This document shows positions 10,912 to 20,910 of a stretch of 64,000 nucleotides of DNA, piece by piece. A model generated the notes under the pieces. It searched no databases. It was given only the letters and a program-made list of their open reading frames with translations, and had not been told where the DNA came from. A program made the translations under genes and the position numbers. The DNA is from Chlorops oryzae. Lineage: Eukaryota; Arthropoda; Insecta; Diptera; Chloropidae. Within the stretch, counting starts at the first letter, position 1. Each line of letters starts with the position of its first letter. The DNA lies in assembly GCA_020466095.1 (NCBI GenBank), contig CM035808.1, positions 36,473,502-36,537,501 of the forward strand. Reading direction: 5' to 3'.

Positions 10912-11491
10912 TTAACTGGTTTTATGTATACTGACCCATTTTCGATATGTATTATGCAAGAAACCATTGACTCCATTGTCTATATATCTTCCAAGTATCG
11001 TTGCCAAAGCCAAAAATATACCGACTGGAATTAAACCGTTATACCCCGATGCCACACGCACATTTTGCGAGACAAGGCCTCTAGAAATGCTGAAAGAAAA
11101 ATAAAAATTCATTAGAAGCTTATAAAAAGAAAATTTAATGGCCGCCGTACCTCGACATAATCATGTTTGGTACAACAATTGAGCTGCCCAAATGGAAAAG
11201 CGAAGCGTCCCCTGCCGTTTTCAAAGCCTTCCCGCCACAGTTACATGCTGCCTCGGTTTTATCTAGCACATCCGACACGATGTATGTCAGACATGACATT
11301 CGCAAAATATGAAATGGTAACTTATGAGTTCGGGGCATCCCAAATAGCCCCAAATAACCTGGAATATATCATAAGGATCGAATAAAAACATTTAATATTT
11401 AAGCCTCCCTTACCTTACCTAAATAACGCAATGGTGTATCTCGGTAAATATCGATTGGCTGTTTTTTTGGACCCCGCTTAAACCAACCCAT
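10912..11491 (-). CDS. MTFP1-like mitochondrial fission process protein, copy B
   Basis: Exons 11419-11491, 11151-11358 and 10912-11089 (minus) give 152 aa, close to the size of a minimal MTFP1. The start is MGWFKRGPKKQPIDIYRDTP, then LRYLGYLG. Later come HILRMSCLTYIVSDVLDKT, LFHLGSSIVVPNMIM, and ILGRYIDNGVNGFLHNTYRK with almost no tail. Intron 1 is phase 1 after the Leu of RYL; intron 2 is phase 2 (GTACGG..TCAG), both at the same places as in copy A. This is the most canonical copy and lacks an added C-terminal domain. Function in mitochondrial division is inferred from the family. Confidence 0.8.
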
Positions 11492-12288
11492 GACTTTCTA
11501 AAACTTTTCCTTTCTAAAAATTAAAGAAAACAATATTCAATTGGTTCATTAAAACGGTCCATCTTTCTGGGCTTACCCGGTGCTAAACGTTGAAGAAAGA
11601 CAGATACAAAAATTTAAGATCTCAAAAGTTTATTAAATAAGTTTTTTCATAAATGTGGGTCCCTACTACATGTTTTATAATTTAAATTTGACGTTTAGAT
11701 CTTTGGGACAACAAAACAAAACAAAAAATAAATCGTGAAGGTGCTCGGAACTATGCCATTGCTCTAAAATATGACCCAAATCTTCGGCAAAGTACCTGAA
11801 TTGTATAGGAGGTCGAACTGAAACAAATGTATCTTTTTTTGGTGACTCTCTCTGCTGGCCCCTGATACCATCTTACTTACTTACAGCACTAGATTTCGAA
11901 CCCATTGTAAGGAGGCAATTACTACCCAAGTATCTAGATGTTAACTTTCAGTAAACGTATCCAGGTTTATATTTCACCCTCTATTTGGGCTCGACTTGAT
12001 AAACAATGCCACATCCCATACAAGAAAATCACAAATAACGCTATCATTCATAGCCATTACAACTTATTCCATAGAGTACGTACATTTCCAAAAAGAAAAG
12101 AACAATTTCCTCAGCAGGACATACTTGACCGACTTATGCACCTCACCAATTAAATTCAAAGTTGATAACAATTTAAAAATTTTATTTGCTTAAATTTTTT
12201 CTAGCTGTTCCTTCTGATAGCTTTTGACGAAATAGGACAATATCTGAAAGAGGTGCAGGCGAAAGAAAAAAAAGAAGAAAAATCAACC

Positions 12289-12630
12289 CTATGGCTCTGG
12301 TTTAGGTTTTTCTTCGGGTTTATCTTCAGGTTTCTTTTCAGGTTCTTTGTTCCTTGGTGTTAACATGGTCTTATCAACCTGCACCGATTGCGATCGGCTA
12401 AACTCTGGTTCAGTTTTTATCTCAATTTTTACTGCGGGTTTAATGTCGGGCTTAGCTTCCAATTCTTTTTCATTTTGTGGCACGGTGGTCTTATCCACCT
12501 GCACATATTGTGATCGACTAGATTCTGGCTGAAGTTTTCCTTCTTTTTGTTGGGCTGACGAACTCTGATCGGTCTGCACATATTGTGATTCGGCTTTGCG
12601 AAGTATCAAGCTGAACTTTCGATCTACCAA
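12289..12630 (-). other. Alternative frame with SQxVQVDK repeats, possible tail of copy C
   Basis: An open frame overlapping the end of copy C encodes three spaced copies of an SQ(Y/S)VQ(T/V)D(Q/K) motif, followed by a Pro/Glu/Lys-rich end (PEKKPEDKPEEKPKPEP). It has no ATG of its own at the start. The repeated motif makes a real coding role plausible, through frameshift, splicing or a recent indel in copy C. Confidence 0.4.
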
Positions 12631-14154
12631 CTTGTATTCCTATTGACTGCATGCCTGATTTGGCCTTATGTCGTTCGAGTTCTAAATCACCTTGATCTCT
12701 GGATTGTCGGAAAAACCATTTTGAACTTGATTTCGGCTTTACTTCTGGCTCTGAGCTACAGCCTTGATCCCCGTCTTCTTCGATCGTTAATTCTTTGCAT
12801 ATGGTTTGGACTCCTTTCGTCTTCATTGTATTGGCATCCATGAATCTATCTACCATTTCGTCTATAGGCCCCGCTATAAACGGAATCGTCCAGCTAGTCA
12901 GAATGCACTGCAATAAAGAACCTCGTGGTCGACATCTCGATGAAGCTGGAAGCATTTCATGGGCTATCCTGTGTACACTATATGAAATCAATATAAAATG
13001 GAAACCAATAAGAAGAGGAAAAGATTCATAATAAAGCATTATTAATATTACCCAACGAGAAAAATTCCTGGAAGAGAGACGGTGGCTAACAAATGCCAAA
13101 GGAAAGCAGTGGCTGTGGTGTTTCTTATTTCGGCTCTGGACTCTCCACGCGCAGCAGCTGCCGAGGATACATGCATAGCATCGGCGCAAACATAAGCCAA
13201 AGTGCCCATCGTTGAAAGAAGTGGATAGGGTAAAAAGTTTTGGCATAGCCAGCCCATGTGACCCAAGTAACCTGTAAAAATTATAAAGTGGAGGGAGAAA
13301 TGCAGAAATACAGAAATGGAGAAATATAGAAGGAATATAGAAATATAGAAAAAGAGAAAAGGAGAAGGGGAAAGTAGCAGAGAGAAAAGTAGGAGCAGAG
13401 AGGAGAAAAGCAGCAGAGGAGAAGAGAAGATGAGAATAGGTGAAAAGGGGAGAAGAGAAGAGAAGAGAAGAGAAGAGAAGAGAAGAGAGAAGAGAAGAGA
13501 AGAGAGAAGAGAAGAGAAGAAGAGAAGAGAAAGAAGAGAAGAAAGAGAAGAGAAAGAGAAGAGAAGAGAAGAGAAGAAGAAAGAAAAGAAGAAGAGAAGA
13601 GGAGAAGAGAAGAAAGGAAGAAGAAAGAAAGAGAGAAATAGATTAGGAAGAGAAGAATAAAAAATGTGATGAGAAGAGGAGAGAGGAGGAAGAGAAGATG
13701 AAAGAAGAGAGAGAGAAGAAAAAGAGAAGAGAGGAAAAAGTGAAGAGAGGAAGAAAGGAGAAGGAGAAAAGAAGAAAGAAGAAGGGAAGAGTAAGAAGAG
13801 AAGAGAGGAAGAAGAGAGAGAGGAAGAAGAGGAGAGAGGAAGAAGAGAAGAGAGGAAGAAGAGGAGAGAGGATGAAGAGGAGGGAGGAAGAAAGAGGGAG
13901 ATGGAGTAGAGGAAATAGGGAAAAAACGAGAAGAGAAGAAAATAAAAAAGAAAAGATGAGAAAAGAGGGAGAATAGAAAAGGTGATGAGGATGAAGAGGG
14001 AAGAACAGAACAGGAAAGGAGAACAGGAGAAAAGCTTACCGACGTAATCCTACTCACCAAGATATCGAAATGGTGGTTCACGATAAATGTTAACTTCTTG
14101 ATTTTCTGGGTCATTTTTCTTTTCACAATCTTTCTTCTCTTTTGAGTCACCCAT
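12518..14154 (-). CDS. MTFP1-like protein, copy C, with uncertain C-terminus
   Basis: Exons 14058-14154, 13052-13271 and 12518-12977 (minus) give 258 aa. Residues 20-34 read EVNIYREPPFRYLGY after a Lys/Glu-rich N-terminus. GTLAYVCADAMH, TAFLWHLLATVSLPGIFLV and FIAGPIDEMVDRFMD match the MTFP1 core, and both introns are in the family positions. Intron 1 (13272-14057) is almost pure purine on the plus strand. The tail is the odd part. The exon 3 frame ends at 12518, but an overlapping frame (12289-12630) carries repeated SQYVQTDQ, SQYVQVDK and SQSVQVDK motifs that resemble MQSIGIQVGR in the first frame. A one-base shift, or a 58-nt intron with a weak donor, would join them. Confidence 0.65.
13284..14036 (+). 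repeat. Homopurine (GAGAAGA)-rich tract, about 750 bp
   Basis: Nearly all bases are A or G on the plus strand, with long GAGAAGAGAAG runs at 13440-13620 and very few pyrimidines. It fills intron 1 of MTFP1 copy C, where the pre-mRNA would be a polypyrimidine tract. The tract is of the kind that can form triplex (H-DNA). Open frames within it are compositional artefacts. Confidence 0.85.
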
Positions 14155-14764
14155 TTGCCTGGTTATTTTTTTGTTTGGTTTTCACTTATGCCAATTTATG
14201 TAGGTTAACTTGCCGCTTCACCTTTAACTGTCCGACCACGAGTCTCTAGACTGCTTAGATTACATCAACGTCTTTTTGGTCAAAGTCGTATTCCCGCTTT
14301 AATTATTTTTTCATAAACTTGAAATTTTTCCTTTACTCTCCAAGTCCGAAAAAAAATTATTTAAAAATAAAAAAAAAATGCCAGGAAATTAAATTAATAT
14401 TATTTTAGTCCCTGAATATTAGCTTTCGAAATATTGACATTTAAGCCTAAAGTTACTAGAAGGGAAGATAATTTCGACAGTAGATCCACTGTCTTCATTG
14501 TGAAATAATCTCCACTCCGTGAAAATTTATAAGTTCCCCTACGGAGTTTCGGAACTCGTCGAAACTTGTGTTCCTCGAGAGAAAAACCTATATCCTTAAT
14601 CAACTACGGTACTTCAGACTTCCTTCTCCGTTCGATACTCAAGAGCAAAAATCCATGATTTCCTTTTTTTTGTAATAATTTTAGTAAAATACAAGAATTT
14701 TATTGAATGAAATGAAACAGTTAAAACAGGAAAAATGACCGAAATGATATATCATCAAGTGTTA

Positions 14765-15301
14765 TCATGACTTATCGGACTTATCATCGTCACGATCTTT
14801 ATCATTTTTATTTCCTCTTAATAATTCGTCTCTCTCTTTTGTGGCCTTCCAAACGGACTCCAATTCAAATTTATGCTGTATATCCCGTTCTCTTTGGTCC
14901 TGCCATTTCTTAACTTCTTCTTCACGTTTTGTCATTGCATCGGATTTATTTCGATCGCCATTGCCATTTCCGTTGTCGGCACCTTTCCCAGTTGGATTGG
15001 TCCAACGAAACATTCCCTTTAACTTAACAAAAAATAAATCGAGACTCTTTGGACTCATTTCCGTTGGACAAGAAATGATTCCGCCACGTCGTACGAAATT
15101 TCTTCCCTCTCGGATTTGTGATGGATGAACAGGTGGAATGGGTAATATAGAATTACGATTCTGATGAAATTCATCGGCATTGTAACAGTGTTTCATATAC
15201 CGAAACCTAAAATGAAATGAAATTTATTGAGGTTGGACAAATTTCGTCGTACCGAGAATTTACCTGCGGATGAAAAAGCCTTTCTTTAGAACTGTAGTCA
15301 T
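14765..15301 (-). CDS. Unrecognised small two-exon protein within the MTFP1 cluster
   Basis: Exons 15264-15301 and 14765-15206 (minus) give 159 aa; the intron is 57 bp with GTAAAT..TTAG and phase 2. I do not recognise the family. The N-terminus MTTVLKKGFFIRRFRYMK is basic and hydrophobic without acidic residues, as in mitochondrial presequences. The middle is Pro/Arg-rich (PIPPVHPSQIREGRNFVRRG). The C-terminal half has Asn/Gly repeats, then a long charged, probably helical region (EEEVKKWQDQRERD), ending DRDDDKSDKS. It shares strand and small-intron style with the MTFP1 copies but not their RYLGY or PID motifs. A mitochondrial location is inference. Confidence 0.6.
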
Positions 15302-15644
15302 TGCGAATGAATGATAAATGAATATGATTTTTTTTTTAAAGGGGAAGAGTCCAGAAGGACAGAAAAATACGATGAAAAGCAAACTAGGTTTCTTTCCTCT
15401 TAAAGATTTAGAATTTTGTAAGACTTCTCATTAGAATAGCTCGAGTTAAAAAAAATTTTTTTTAACCATTTTACGAAATGAGTTTTGACATTTGGGAAAT
15501 TCTTATTGATAAGTTAGCCTACTAGCTCTATCCTGATCAGTGGTTGGGGTTTTTTTTTTTCATCTTAAAGCCCGAATAGATGAATAAGCAACAGAAAATA
15601 ATTTTTAGTACCGAAAAGTATGCAAACAATTTCTTCTTGTTTGG
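15302..15644. other. Upstream spacer, nothing recognised
   Basis: A short AT-rich segment upstream of the 159-aa gene. No regulatory site could be defended. Confidence 0.35.
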
Positions 15645-15760
15645 GTCCATCCTTTGCTGATGTTTTTTCATCTGACCGATCCACGTATTTTTCGTTGTGC
15701 CTGCCCTCCGGTCGTTTGCTGGAATAGTGGTGGATATGACCTTTTTAGTGGCGTTCTCCG
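15645..15760. repeat. Block C of a composite repeat (second copy at about 57010-57105)
   Basis: TCCTTTGCTGAT, GATCCACGTATTTTTCG and GTGGTGGATAT occur in the same order at both loci with modest divergence. The open frame on the minus strand here is derived from this repeat. Confidence 0.6.
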
Positions 15761-16029
15761 GCGGGCGCCGTTGAGTATGGCAATACCATCGCATCTGCCT
15801 AACTTTGAGCGCTTCGGGCGATAGACTTATGACTGAATAAGCTACCTCGGATTTGTTTGCGCTTAATGTAATCGAACGATTTCCGAAAATTGTCTATAAC
15901 ATTGTCTTTAACATCCTCTTGAAAACTTTTCGTTATCGGTCTAATATTAAGGGTACCTCGTTAATTCCCCTTGTTTTTAGCGTAACACTAGCTTGCAAAA
16001 GTTAAAATGAAAATCGCTGAAAAACACTT

Positions 16030-16260
16030 TTTAATTATCGGTACATTGATTCGCGATATTTATCGAAATATATTTATCAAGGATATATCGATATATTTAT
16101 CTATATGTCGCTATATAATTATTGATATATCGATATATTTATCGATGGCATCGATATAGTTATATACCTATGATATCGATATATTTATCGATAAATTTAT
16201 CGATATATGTATCCATATATGCATCGATACTAATTTCCGTCGATATTATTGACATCGTCA
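16030..16260. repeat. TATCGATA-rich simple repeat
   Basis: Many overlapping ATCGATAT and TATCGATA palindromes occur in about 230 bp. A similar block lies at 53940-54075. TATCGATA is the DRE core bound by DREF, and CGATA is the BEAF-32 core in Drosophila, but the density here looks like a microsatellite. Confidence 0.65.
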
Positions 16261-16324
16261 TTTCTTAAAAATCCGCGCAACTCTACGTCGAAGTCCCTAA
16301 AAACAGTCAGAATTGTTACCCAAC

Positions 16325-16915
16325 CCAAATTATGAACGAAATGAGAATTATAGGCGAAATCTGTGAGCGCAAAAATAGGCATCGCCGGAGCACAATTTTT
16401 CCACTAATTTGCGCTGAATTGCGCTCATCACGAAAATTGCATCAATTTCTTCTTCCTACCCCTTGTTTACCCCTTTTCGGATTCGCCTACACTCCTCCTG
16501 AGGTGTGGTTATGTCATCTCAGCACTCTCTTGCTGGCATTCGGACCCTGGATTATGTCATCGCTGAGGCCCATCTTCCTAACCCTTGAAAAGATGAGACC
16601 GTACGCATAATTTAAGTGCCTAAACGCCGCCCTACGACTCTAATTGTGGCTTCTATGAGGCCAGAAGGGCCTGCATACGATCTCCATCTTTCCGAATTAG
16701 GTCTATCTGCTTGGCTATTTTATACGGTTATTGAGTTATGACCCGAAATATGGGCCAAAGTTGAGAAAATTGACTTTTTCACAATTAGGGCCATATCTCG
16801 GAAACGCTACTTAAATCCATCAAACCATTGACCTTTTTGGAATGAGGGAGCCCTAAGCTAACATAAAATAACCAATAGAAAAAAAGGGCAGAAACGCTGT
16901 AGCATTGTGTAATGA
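16325..16915. repeat. Blocks A and B of a composite repeat (second copy 56450-57000)
   Basis: Block A (16330-16565) starts GAACGAAATGAGAATTATAG and includes TTCGGATTCGCCTACACTCC. Block B (16615-16905) includes TGAGTTATGACCCGAAATAT and GGAATGAGGGAGCCCTAAG. Both recur at 56.45-57.0 kb in the opposite order, B then A. The open frames in block A are shared between copies but have no family resemblance. Confidence 0.7.
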
Positions 16916-16929
16916 TCGAATTCATGCTC

Positions 16930-17022
16930 CTTTTATATTACCTTCCCAGTGTGCTCACAATGAGAGAATTTTTTCAAATCCGCGGGGAAAATTCCCTGGG
17001 AACATTTAGAATCGGGCTGAAT
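16930..17022. mobile_element. Partial CAGCCC-type MITE (right end)
   Basis: CTTCCCAGTGTG, TTTTTTCAAATCCGC and TTTAGAATCGGGCTG are the right half of a family seen at 20.2, 39.2, 42.9, 49.5 and 59.2 kb. Confidence 0.5.
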
Positions 17023-17416
17023 GACACACCTGGCAACAAATCAATGAACAAGATCATTAGAACATAGGTAATGTCAAGGGGTTATAGTCGATTAAAGTGG
17101 GGATAGGGGTGGAATAGTTTCTTTGTTTTTTTTTTTTAATTACAGCTCTTTGCCCTGAGTATGCTTTAATATGAATATAATTTTAATATGAATATAATTT
17201 CTTTTCAATACAAATATTCCAAAAGAAAAACCCCGAATTTAACTGGATTTTCTAGTACATTAAAAAAAAATAATAATTTTGAATTTAAAAATGAAATGGA
17301 TAAAAACATTATCTTGAACAAAATCTCTTCCATAATATTGTGCCATAACCCCATTCTAAAGAAGTCTGCCCCCGGCGACTCCATTATGGTTTTTCTTTGT
17401 GCTAATCGACTGTCGA

Positions 17417-18123
17417 TTATTTGGACTTGTCTGCCTGCGTTTTTTTATCCGCGACTTTTTTCTCTGCCACTTTTTTCTCTGCCACTTTTTTCGGTGCAAC
17501 TTTTTCCGCTGGCTTTTTTTTCGGTGGTTCCTTTTTCGGCGGCTCCTTTTTCTCTTCTTCACCCAAAAGTGCTCGGTATGTGAAGTCCATTAGTTTGGTA
17601 ACGACAAAATCGACCGGATATCTAATCAGAGGAACTGCTAACACTCCAACAACGCAAGGCAAAGCTCTAAGGACAGGCACTGGCAAAGATTTGGCCAGAG
17701 GTGGTGGCGGCTTGCAGGGATAGGGATGCGGCTGCGTAGCTTTGTATGTGATCATTTTGATCTGATTCATTATAAGTCCTGGTATTATAATGGTCGCTAG
17801 CATTTGCCAAATGACTGCGTCAAACGTGTCGATAAATACTCGCTTACGAGGCTTAAACGCTTCGGAGGATGCTGCACCTTTATTGAAGATATCCGCGGTT
17901 ATATAGGCCGTGGTTATCATATCGGGAACCATGGCAAAATTCGGCGAAATAACCTTACAGCATATGTTACCCAAATGAGTCGCGTAGCCTAGAATGATCG
18001 ATGATATTATTTCAGTTTCTTTTCCTTGGATAAAATGGATTAGAAAAGCTTACCCAGCAAACGTAATGGTGTCTCCCGAAAACCATCGCACGTCTTCTTT
18101 TGAGGTGGGCATTTTGTTGACAT
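17417..18123 (-). CDS. MTFP1-like mitochondrial fission process protein, copy D
   Basis: Exons 18054-18123 and 17417-17988 (minus) give 213 aa. The start is MSTKCPPQKKTCDGFRETPL, then RLLGYATHLGN, with the family phase-1 first intron. The core has MITTAYITADIFNKG, DTFDAVIWQMLATIIIPGLI and AVPLIRYPVDFVVTKLMDF, the strongest matches to vertebrate MTFP1 (TFVWQALAS.AIPG and I..PIDRSVDF). The second intron of the other copies is absent: the frame runs straight through a Pro-rich loop. The final ~48 residues are a Lys/Glu/Pro/Ala tail with KVAEKKVAEKKVADKK repeats. An overlapping frame starting at MPTSK is a decoy: it does not give the conserved RETPLR before the splice site. Confidence 0.8.
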
Positions 18124-18733
18124 CAAATTACCCATTCTTGATTCGCAAGTTTAAATTTAGTTGGTGTATTAAAAAAAAAAAAAACCAAAAACAATGCCCA
18201 AAAACCCCTTAAGAATTTTCCAGACCAAAAGCGATAACAATCAAAATATGGGACAAAAATGTCTCAAGAAATTTCCAGAAATGGAAGAAAATTTTAAAAT
18301 TTAGAGGAAAAATTATATTTTACACAATTTTAGTATCTTAATAAATAGAAAAAAAAAATCAACTTTAGCGAACAGACTCCTTTATATATTAAAAAAAATT
18401 TGTTTATTGCTCCCAAGGCATCTAAATAGTCCTTGAAATATGCCTTGGAAAAATATTTGCTCGAAATGGAAATGCTGAAATCGTCTTTATGATCATCATA
18501 TATGTAGATCAAAGCTTATTTGTGGCCCTCCGAATCCGCTTACAAAGATGCCTGTGAATTGAAGTTTAGCTTCGGAAGGCTTGGCAGGAACTAGCCGACT
18601 GACTAAAGGGCATCATTTATTTTAGACCAACTGCATCAGAATGGGGACTTTTTCTCCGATTGTAGGTATCTATGCGAAGTGTCTGAGAGGTAGTTTGTGT
18701 ACCGGAGGAAACATAAGCCCAATATCAGTTGTA

Positions 18734-20015
18734 ACAGGTTGGCTGATAAGTCCCCGGTCTAACAAAGAAAAACACATTTTTTTGTCAAAATTCGTTTTTA
18801 TTATTCAACATAGTTCCCTTCAAGAGCGATACAACGATTATAACGACCTTCAAATTTTTGATACCATTTTGGTAGTACTCCTTCGGTTTTGCCTCAAAAT
18901 AGGCCTCAGTTTCGGCGATCACCTCTTCATTGCAGCCAAATTTTTTCTTTGCGAGCATCCTTTTGAGGTCTGAGAACAAGAAAAAGTCGCTGGGGGCCAG
19001 ATCTGGAGAATACGGTGGGTGGGGAAGCAATTCGAAGCCTAATTCATGAATTTTTGCCATCGTTCTCAATGACTTGTGGCACGGTGCGTTGTCTTGGTGG
19101 AACAACACTTTTTTCTTCTTCATATGGGGCCGTTTTGACGCGATTTCGACCTTCAAACGCTCCAATAACGACATATAATAGTCACTGTTGATGGTTTTTC
19201 CCTTCTCAAGATAATCGATAAAAATTATTCCATGCCCATCCCAAAAAACAGAGGCCATTACTTTGCCAGCGGACTTTTGAGTCTTTCCACGCTTCGGAGA
19301 CGGTTCACCGATCGCTGTCCACTCAGCCGACTGTCGATTGGACTCAGTGATAGAGCCATGTTTCATCCATTGTCACATATCGACGCAAAAACTCGGGTGT
19401 ATTGCGAGTTAACAGCTGCAAACACCGCTCAGAATCATCAACACGTTGTTGTTTTTGGTCAAATGTGAGCTCGCGCGGCACCCATTTTGCACAGAGCTTT
19501 TTCATATCCAAATATTGATGAATGATATGACCAACACGTTCCTTTGATATCTTTAAGGCCTCTGCTATCTCGATCAACTTCATTTTACGGTCATTCAAAA
19601 TCATTTTGTGAATTTTTTTGATGTTTTCGTCGGTAACCACCTCTTTCGGGCGTCCACTGCGTTCACCGTCCTCCGTGCTCATTTCACCACGCTTGAATTT
19701 TGCATACCAATCAATTATTGTTGATTTTCCTGGAGCAGAGTCCGGAAACTCATTATCAAGCCAAGTTTTTGCTTCCACTGTATTTTTTCCCTTAGAAAAC
19801 AGTATTTTATCAAAACACGAAATTCCTTTTTTCCATTTTTTTCACAATAACAAAAGTTGCTTCACAAAAGACGCTCTATCTCACAAACTAATTGACTTAC
19901 AGACGTCAAATTTTGACACGAATCATTTGAAGGTTGCCACTATATAAAAATAATATGCATTTAATACTAGCGACGCCATCTATGTGTCAGACCGGGGACT
20001 TATCAGCCAACCTGT
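18734..20015 (-). mobile_element. mariner-family transposon, inactive copy
   Basis: A 1282-bp element with identical 27-bp terminal inverted repeats (beginning ACAGGTTGGCTGATAAGTCC) at 18734-18760 and 19989-20015. It is flanked by TA at 18732-18733 and 20016-20017, the mariner target duplication. Perfect ends and near-intact coding sequence point to fairly recent insertion. It lies between MTFP1 copies D and E on the same strand. Confidence 0.95.
18785..19836 (-). pseudogene. mariner transposase, frameshifted
   Basis: DDE transposase of the mariner family, about 350 codons. The helix-turn-helix part includes PGKSTIIDWYAKFKRGE and a GRPKEV linker. The three catalytic aspartates are present in MDETW, FHQDNAPCHKS and PDLAPSDFF, with the last two separated by 34 residues as in D,D34D mariners; the family WVPREL motif is present. 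The frame is broken at least twice: near 19795, just after the start region, and near 19350, directly after MDETWLYH, where several bases appear missing. It cannot encode a full transposase as it stands. Confidence 0.9.
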
Positions 20016-20139
20016 TAACCATTGAAAAATCCCTAAGTCAAAAGTATCAGACCTTTCCCTACACGTTTGAGTCCCCATGCAGACCATGTTCTCTTCAAAA
20101 ACCTTCCTTCTGAGAGTAAATAGATCAGAAATCATCCTC

Positions 20140-20352
20140 ATGTTTATTTTGACTACTACAAATAAGATGTTCTAAAGGAATTTTTCTGGGGTTTTTTCGC
20201 CTCGAAACTTTTCTCGACGGAAAAAGGGAAGTACTCTTATCGTCAGTAAGAGAAAGAATGTGAAACCCTTGCTTCAAAATTTTTTAAGTTCTTGCATTCT
20301 TTATATGACCTTTCCGGGGAAAATTTCCCGGCAATATTAAGAATCGGGCTGA
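20140..20352. mobile_element. CAGCCC-type MITE, diverged
   Basis: CGACGGAAAAAGGGAAGTAC, a central AAAATTTCCCGG and the terminal AAGAATCGGGCTGA place it in the same family as the 59181-59353 element. The left end is degraded. Confidence 0.45.
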
Positions 20353-20910
20353 ATATGTTTCTGGAACTGTGGACAATTATTCGGGCCCATTACGGTAGTC
20401 GCCGTCGATACAAAAAATAGACGAAGCGACAGATTTGTATTACAGTAGTTGCTGTCGACGCAATATTGTCGTCATTGTCACTAAATACCTATTACCGGAG
20501 TCGCCGCGGCTCGAAATAAGCTATCGCATCGCAGTACAGAGTAAGGCCCCTGAACATTACTTGGACTTCCTTCATTTTCGCTTGAGCTTTCCAAATCTTT
20601 TTGCTCTTAAAACTGTGTCTCACAAACAAATTTTTAAAGTTTTTCGTTCCGAATCAAAAAAAAAAGTATTACCAATTTCGTTTAAAACTAGTCGTCGTCG
20701 TCTCGAACAAGTACCGTAATAGCTATTAAGGAGCGAAGACGACGATGGCGAAGACGAACTATGAATACTAAACATCAAAATACGCGCAACCGGACTAAAT
20801 AGTTTGGTTTGCAGTAGGTATAGCGACCAATATTTTTTCTACAAAACTGTCGATTTTATTGAAAATTTATCAAGCCTAACCTCGTTTACTAGAATTGAAG
20901 ACACACTGTT

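Noticed and set aside
13281..14150. Long Ser/Leu/Phe-rich ORF on the minus strand and Arg/Glu/Lys-rich ORFs on the plus strand
   Set aside because: They are translations of the purine tract inside an intron; any A/G-only sequence lacks most stop codons in some frames.
15537..15794. 85-aa minus-strand ORF
   Set aside because: It lies in block C of the composite repeat, whose second copy at 57 kb does not preserve the frame.
18054..18112. Start of MTFP1 copy D at MPTSKEDVRWF
   Set aside because: That frame does not give the conserved RETPLR before the splice site and has the wrong phase; the ATG at 18123 does both correctly.
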